Positions 60,389-64,000 of a DNA stretch of 64,000 bases are shown here, piece after piece; the stretch's first letter is position 1; every line of letters starts with the position of its first letter. The stretch is taken from assembly GCF_002813775.1 (NCBI RefSeq), contig NZ_CP020370.1, forward strand, positions 744,001 through 808,000, written 5' to 3'. The notes beneath the pieces are model-generated. The model was not told the origin of the DNA, searched no databases, and saw only the letters and a program-made list of their open reading frames with translations. The translations under genes and the position numbers were made by a program. Source of the DNA: Candidatus Thiodictyon syntrophicum. GTDB taxonomy: Bacteria; Pseudomonadota; Gammaproteobacteria; Chromatiales; Chromatiaceae.

Positions 60389-61435
60389 TTACGCGGGCCG
60401 CTCGAACAGGTAGTGACTGACCCACCACTCCTGTCCGTTGCGATACCCGAAGAGTTCGGCGCAGGCCATGAAGAAGAGCCGCCAGCGCATCCACCAGGCG
60501 GCGGCTTGGTCGGTGCCGTAGGTCTGCTCCAGGATGGGCCAGACGCGGGGGCGGGCGGCGTCCATCTGCTCAAGCCAGGTGTTGAGGGTGCGCTCATAGT
60601 GGCGGCCGTCCCAGCGCCAGCGCTCCAGCAGGCGCAGCCGGTCCTGGAACAGGAGCGGCAGCTCGTCGCTCGGCATGATGCCGCCGGAGAAGAAATACCT
60701 GCTCATCCAGTCGCTTGGGCCTTGGTCCTCGAAGGCGTAGGGGTGGGCGCGGTGGCAGAAGATGTGCATCAGAAAGCGGCCCCCGGGCTTGAGCCAGTCG
60801 TGGACCCGGGCGAACAGGGCGCGGTGGTTGCGCATGTGCTCGAACATCTCGATGGAGACGATGCGGTCGTAGCGCCCGGGCGCGGCGAAGGTGTTCATGT
60901 CCGCGGTGATCAGTGTCAGGTTGGCGAGGCCGCGCCGCCGTGCCTCGCCTTCGATAAATCCGCGCTGGCTCTGGGAGTTGGAGACGGCGGTGACGCGGCA
61001 CCGGGGGAAGCGCTCCGCCACATAGAGGCTGAAGGCGCCCCAGCCGCAGCCCAGTTCCAGGACTTCCATCCCGTCGGCGATCCCGGCGCGCTCCGCGGTC
61101 ACCCGCAGGGACTCGTCTTCCGCCTGGGCCAGGGTCTGGACCCCGGCGGACCAGAGGCACGAACTGTACTTACGCCGGGGTCCCAGGACCTCCACGAAGA
61201 ATTCGGGGGGCAGTTCATAGTGCTGGGCGTTGGCCAGTTCGGGGACCGCGGCGATTGGGGAGGCGTCCATCATGGCGACGAAGGCGCGGGTTTCTTCGGC
61301 AGCGAGCGCGCAGTCCCCTGTGGGCAGCGTGGCCAAGCGTTGGCGCAGCAGGGCGCGGATGCCGGCGCGGGTCATCGCGTCGGGCACCCGGCCCTGTTCC
61401 ACCCAGCGGATCACGGCGGTGGTGGCGTTGTGCAT
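60389..61435 (-). CDS. Cyclopropane-fatty-acid-synthase-like SAM methyltransferase
   Basis: 348 residues. SAM loop VLELGCGWGAFSLYVAERF near residue 140; downstream DRIVSIEMFEHMRNHRALF, RFLMHIFCHRAHPYAFED and FFSGGIMPSDE match the CFA synthase family. Shorter than E. coli Cfa at the N-terminus, so the exact substrate is uncertain. A GC-rich palindrome like those in the helicase gene lies just after the stop codon (about 60357-60384). Confidence 0.88.
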   Translation of the reverse strand: MHNATTAVIRWVEQGRVPDAMTRAGIRALLRQRLATLPTGDCALAAEETRAFVAMMDASPIAAVPELANAQHYELPPEFFVEVLGPRRKYSSCLWSAGVQTLAQAEDESLRVTAERAGIADGMEVLELGCGWGAFSLYVAERFPRCRVTAVSNSQSQRGFIEGEARRRGLANLTLITADMNTFAAPGRYDRIVSIEMFEHMRNHRALFARVHDWLKPGGRFLMHIFCHRAHPYAFEDQGPSDWMSRYFFSGGIMPSDELPLLFQDRLRLLERWRWDGRHYERTLNTWLEQMDAARPRVWPILEQTYGTDQAAAWWMRWRLFFMACAELFGYRNGQEWWVSHYLFERPA

Positions 61436-61672
61436 CTGTCATGCCCCTCTTGTGTCGGTTTATCCTCTGTCGGTCAGGTATTGTCCAAGGCACCCAATGC
61501 CAAGGCCCGCTTGCGCGGTTCTTACGCATTGGCTGCACCAGCGCTGCATTCCAGCCCTGTAATCTCTCCTTCCACGGGGCCTCTGCCGGGCCCCCTCGAG
61601 ACCCATCGCGGGGCAGACCTCACGGTCGGCCCCCGCGTCCGTCGATCATCCCCCCAAACGGAGACTTTACCC

Positions 61673-62290
61673 ATGCGACTGCGCACCCCCAGAACCCTGC
61701 TCGCCATCGCCATCGGCCTCGCCGCCGCGCTCGGCACCGGGGCCGCCTTCTGCGGCCCGGGCGGGCCTCACGGCGATCCCGACACGCGGCTCGAGCGGTT
61801 GACACGGCGCCTCGATCTGACGCCGCAGCAGCAGGCGCAGGTCAAGACCATCCTCGAGGAAGAACGCACGGCTGCCGACCAGCTGCACGCCCAGGTGCGC
61901 CAGCGCATCCAGGGCGTCCTCACGGAGGAGCAGCGCGCGGCGGAAGCGGCGCAGCAGCAGCGGGGGCTGGACCGACAGGTGGAGCGTCTGACCGGACGCC
62001 TGCGCCTGAGCCCTGAGCAGGTCACCCAGGTGCGGGCGATCCTCGCCGAGCGTCTGACCAACCCGGCCCTGGCCCGCACCGAGTTGCAGGGGCGCATCGC
62101 GGCCGTCCTGACCCCGGAGCAACAGCAACGATTCGCGGCCATGGAGTCGCGCGGTGACCACCGGGGCAAGCGGGGCGATGGTCCGCCCACGGGCGACCCC
62201 GCCGACGGACCGCAAGACGGCCGCCGTGACGGCCCGGGTGACGGCCCCGCGGATGGGCCGGAGTATGACAACGGGCGGGACGGCCGCTAG
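61673..62290 (+). CDS. Spy/CpxP-like periplasmic protein with acidic Gly/Pro tail
   Basis: 205 residues. Signal peptide (LLAIAIGLAAALGTGAAF), then two LTxxQ repeats (LDLTPQQQAQVKTIL and LRLSPEQVTQVRAIL), each followed by a second (LTEEQRA, LTPEQQQRF), the mark of Spy/CpxP and metal-sensor proteins. The tail from about residue 160 is a low-complexity GDGP/ADGP repeat. Probably a periplasmic chaperone or stress sensor; no two-component genes adjoin. Confidence 0.8.
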   Translation: MRLRTPRTLLAIAIGLAAALGTGAAFCGPGGPHGDPDTRLERLTRRLDLTPQQQAQVKTILEEERTAADQLHAQVRQRIQGVLTEEQRAAEAAQQQRGLDRQVERLTGRLRLSPEQVTQVRAILAERLTNPALARTELQGRIAAVLTPEQQQRFAAMESRGDHRGKRGDGPPTGDPADGPQDGRRDGPGDGPADGPEYDNGRDGR

Positions 62291-62553
62291 CCGCGGTTAA
62301 CGCACACCCTCGCGGGGTCGCGGCGAGGCTTCTACCGTCCTGATCGCAATACCGACCGCCGGTCCGCGCCGCGACTCGTCGCGGCCGGGGGGCCGCTCCT
62401 ACCCTGGGAACGGCCTCCGGCCGTCTCACGCTCGGCGCCGGCAATCATGATCGGGGCCCGTTTCACGGTATGCTTTGGCCTTTGATATCGAGTGGGCCGA
62501 GACCCAGGTCCCTGGCCCAGTCCCTGCGAATCACACCAGCGCCGGAGAATCCC

Positions 62554-63654
62554 ATGCGTCCACCGCTCGCCGTCCTGCTGTTTGCCCTGCTGCCCCTCGC
62601 CTCGCTCCCCGTCGCCGCGGATGAGCAGTTGATCCCGGGTGCCCTCGAGGTCGTGGCGGAGTTGCCGATCAATCCCGGCAATCTGGCGGTGACCGCCAAG
62701 GGGCGGGTCTTCGCCACGGTGCACCAGTTCCGTCGGGGGCCGGCGCAGCTCATCGAGGTGACCGGGCCCAAGAGCTACCGGCCCTGGCCGGACCTTGCCT
62801 GGAACGGCGCCTTCGGCTCGGGGCCGGACGTGCTCAACAGCGTGCTCGGCATTCACATCGACGGCCAGGACCGGCTGTGGGTGCTCGACAACGGACTGGG
62901 GGAGCCGCCCCAGACGCCGAAGCTCCTGGCCTTCTCGCTCGCCGACGGCAAGCCGGTCCTGCGCTATGACTTCCCGCCGCAGACCGGGCCCCTGGGGAGC
63001 TTTCTCAACGATCTGGCGGTGGACGCCGCGCGCGGCTTCGTCTATATCGCCGATCCCGGCGGCAGCCATGAGCCGGCCTTGGTGGTCGTGGACCTGAAGG
63101 GCCGCACCTCGCGACGCTTCAGCGCCTCCCCGGCCCTGCAAGCGGAGGATCGGGACCTGGTGGTCGAGGGCCGGGTCATAGGCCCCAAGGGCGAGGACGG
63201 CAAGGTCAAGCCCGCGCGCATCGCGGTGAACCCCATCACCCTGTCCGCGGACGGTGAGACCCTCTATTTCGGCGCCATGAACGGTGAGACCTGGTACCGG
63301 GTCCCGGCGCGCCTGCTGCGCGAGGGGGCGGACGACGCCGCCATCGCCGCGACCATCACCAAGGCCGGGCCCAAGCCGGTCTCCGACGGGGCCGCCACCG
63401 ATGCGGCGGGCAATCACTATTTCACCGATCTCGCCCACAACGCCGTTGCCGTCCTGCACCCGGACGGAAAGCTGGAGACCCTGGTCGAGGACGACCGACT
63501 CCTGTGGCCGGACTCCTTGAGCTTCGGGGAGCCCGGGTGGCTCTACATCGCCGTCAATCAACTCCACCGCGCCCCGGCCCTGAACGGCGGGGTCGACGGG
63601 GGGCTGCTCCCGTACCGCATCATGCGCGTCTACACCCCCGCCGATCCCGATTGA
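62554..63654 (+). CDS. Secreted L-dopachrome-tautomerase/major-royal-jelly-like beta-propeller protein
   Basis: 366 residues from MRPPLAVLL. The signal peptide ends at PVAADE. Propeller blades include PINPGNLAVTAKGRVFATVHQ, VLGIHIDGQDRLWVLDNG and FLNDLAVDAARGFVYIADPGG, as in the yellow/MRJP family. A YFTDLAHNAVAVL blade comes late. Expected in the periplasm. Enzymatic activity unproven. Confidence 0.85.
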   Translation: MRPPLAVLLFALLPLASLPVAADEQLIPGALEVVAELPINPGNLAVTAKGRVFATVHQFRRGPAQLIEVTGPKSYRPWPDLAWNGAFGSGPDVLNSVLGIHIDGQDRLWVLDNGLGEPPQTPKLLAFSLADGKPVLRYDFPPQTGPLGSFLNDLAVDAARGFVYIADPGGSHEPALVVVDLKGRTSRRFSASPALQAEDRDLVVEGRVIGPKGEDGKVKPARIAVNPITLSADGETLYFGAMNGETWYRVPARLLREGADDAAIAATITKAGPKPVSDGAATDAAGNHYFTDLAHNAVAVLHPDGKLETLVEDDRLLWPDSLSFGEPGWLYIAVNQLHRAPALNGGVDGGLLPYRIMRVYTPADPD

Positions 63655-63806
63655 GTCAGTGCCCAGGCGGGCTGGGCCTGACCGTGAAGGCCTCGCATCG
63701 CGGCTGAAGCCGCTCCCACCGGGGGGGTTCATCGTCCGGGGCGGCTGGTCGTGCCGCCGCAGCCGTCAGCCGATCCTGCGCCCGCGGGCGCAACCCCGGA
63801 ATCGGT

Positions 63807-63812
63807 TAGAAT
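63807..63812 (+). promoter_or_regulatory. -10 box of rnpB
   Basis: TAGAAT, 7 bp before the presumed rnpB 5' end at about 63820. No strong -35 box is visible in the GC-rich DNA before it. Confidence 0.5.
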
Positions 63813-63819
63813 GCGTCCG

Positions 63820-64000
63820 GGGAGTCGGCCGGACAGTCGCTCTTCCCGCTCGCGGGGAGGGAGGAAAGTCCGGGCTCCAGAGGGCAGGGTGCCAGGTAAC
63901 GCCTGGGGGGCGCGAGCCCACGGAAAGTGCCACAGAAAATATACCGCCAGTCTTTGTCCGGTTACGGCCGGAACAGGAAAGGTAAGGGTGAAATGGTGCG
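63820..64000 (+). ncRNA. rnpB: RNase P RNA (class A), 5' part
   Basis: Matches bacterial M1 RNA: GGACAGTCGCTC, then GGAGGAAAGTCCGGGCTCC, GGCAGGGTGCCAGGTAACGC, CCACGGAAAGTGCCACAGA and AGGTAAGGGTGAAA. These are the conserved P4-P11 core blocks in the right order. The gene continues beyond the right edge. It processes tRNA 5' ends with RnpA. Confidence 0.96.

Overview
The window comes from a high-GC gammaproteobacterium, most likely a purple sulfur bacterium (Chromatiales, Chromatiaceae). I infer this from housekeeping gene content (gltB, aroKB, lipA, nadD-rsfS, secA, argJ, ispH, thiO, rnpB), a moxR/bat operon, a PEP-CTERM exported protein with a sigma-54-type promoter, and very dense dispersed palindromic repeats. 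No photosynthesis or sulfur genes lie in the window, so the assignment rests on overall style only.

Layout. 1-7575: the start of gltB (minus strand), then aroB, aroK, lipA, a DUF938 methyltransferase, an SDR protein, a tautomerase, nadD, rsfS and folA. 7701-14943: a damaged defence island with hsdM, a Fic protein, a DUF1016 remnant, hsdS carrying an amber codon and a frameshift, an OLD-like ATPase/TOPRIM gene with two frameshifts, and a YgjP-type metallopeptidase. No hsdR is present. A tRNA-Thr(CGT) follows at 15157-15232. 15272-25725: thiO, ispH and a minus-strand moxR-DUF58-DUF4381-batA-batB/C-batD cluster. 25912-38769: arfB, a patatin/Omp85 protein, a kup potassium transporter split by an ISKra4-family element, an RpfE-type protein, a VWA/J-domain pair, an epimerase/ferredoxin-reductase divergent pair and a lipoprotein.

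38914-51542 is the second and larger defence locus: a SNF2 helicase with a C-terminal DUF3883 domain, a DUF1156 DNA methylase and a DUF499 ATPase. This matches the helicase-methylase-ATPase (Hma) style of system. Two passenger modules sit inside it: an ATPase plus TOPRIM-like nuclease pair, and an MNT nucleotidyltransferase whose HEPN partner has been truncated by repeats. The genes overlap by 4 bp from the ATPase to the MNT gene, which suggests one transcript.

52220-64000: mutT/thiE-like, argJ, secA, a C39-like exported protein whose PEP-CTERM tail is separated from its body by an IS630-family element, a cfa-like methyltransferase, a Spy-like periplasmic protein, a yellow/MRJP-like secreted protein, and the 5' part of rnpB running off the right end.

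The most distinctive layer is the repeats. One family has a conserved core of about 70 bp between hexanucleotide arms (GTTGTC)n and (GACAAC)n. One arm has 3 units in all four full copies and the other has 4, 5, 6 or 14. Other families include a TTGTCCGCAAAT-armed element, a GGAGGTCGAGGC palindrome and a 24-bp GC-rich palindrome found three times, in frame, inside the helicase gene. Several copies abut stop codons or sit inside coding sequence without breaking the frame.
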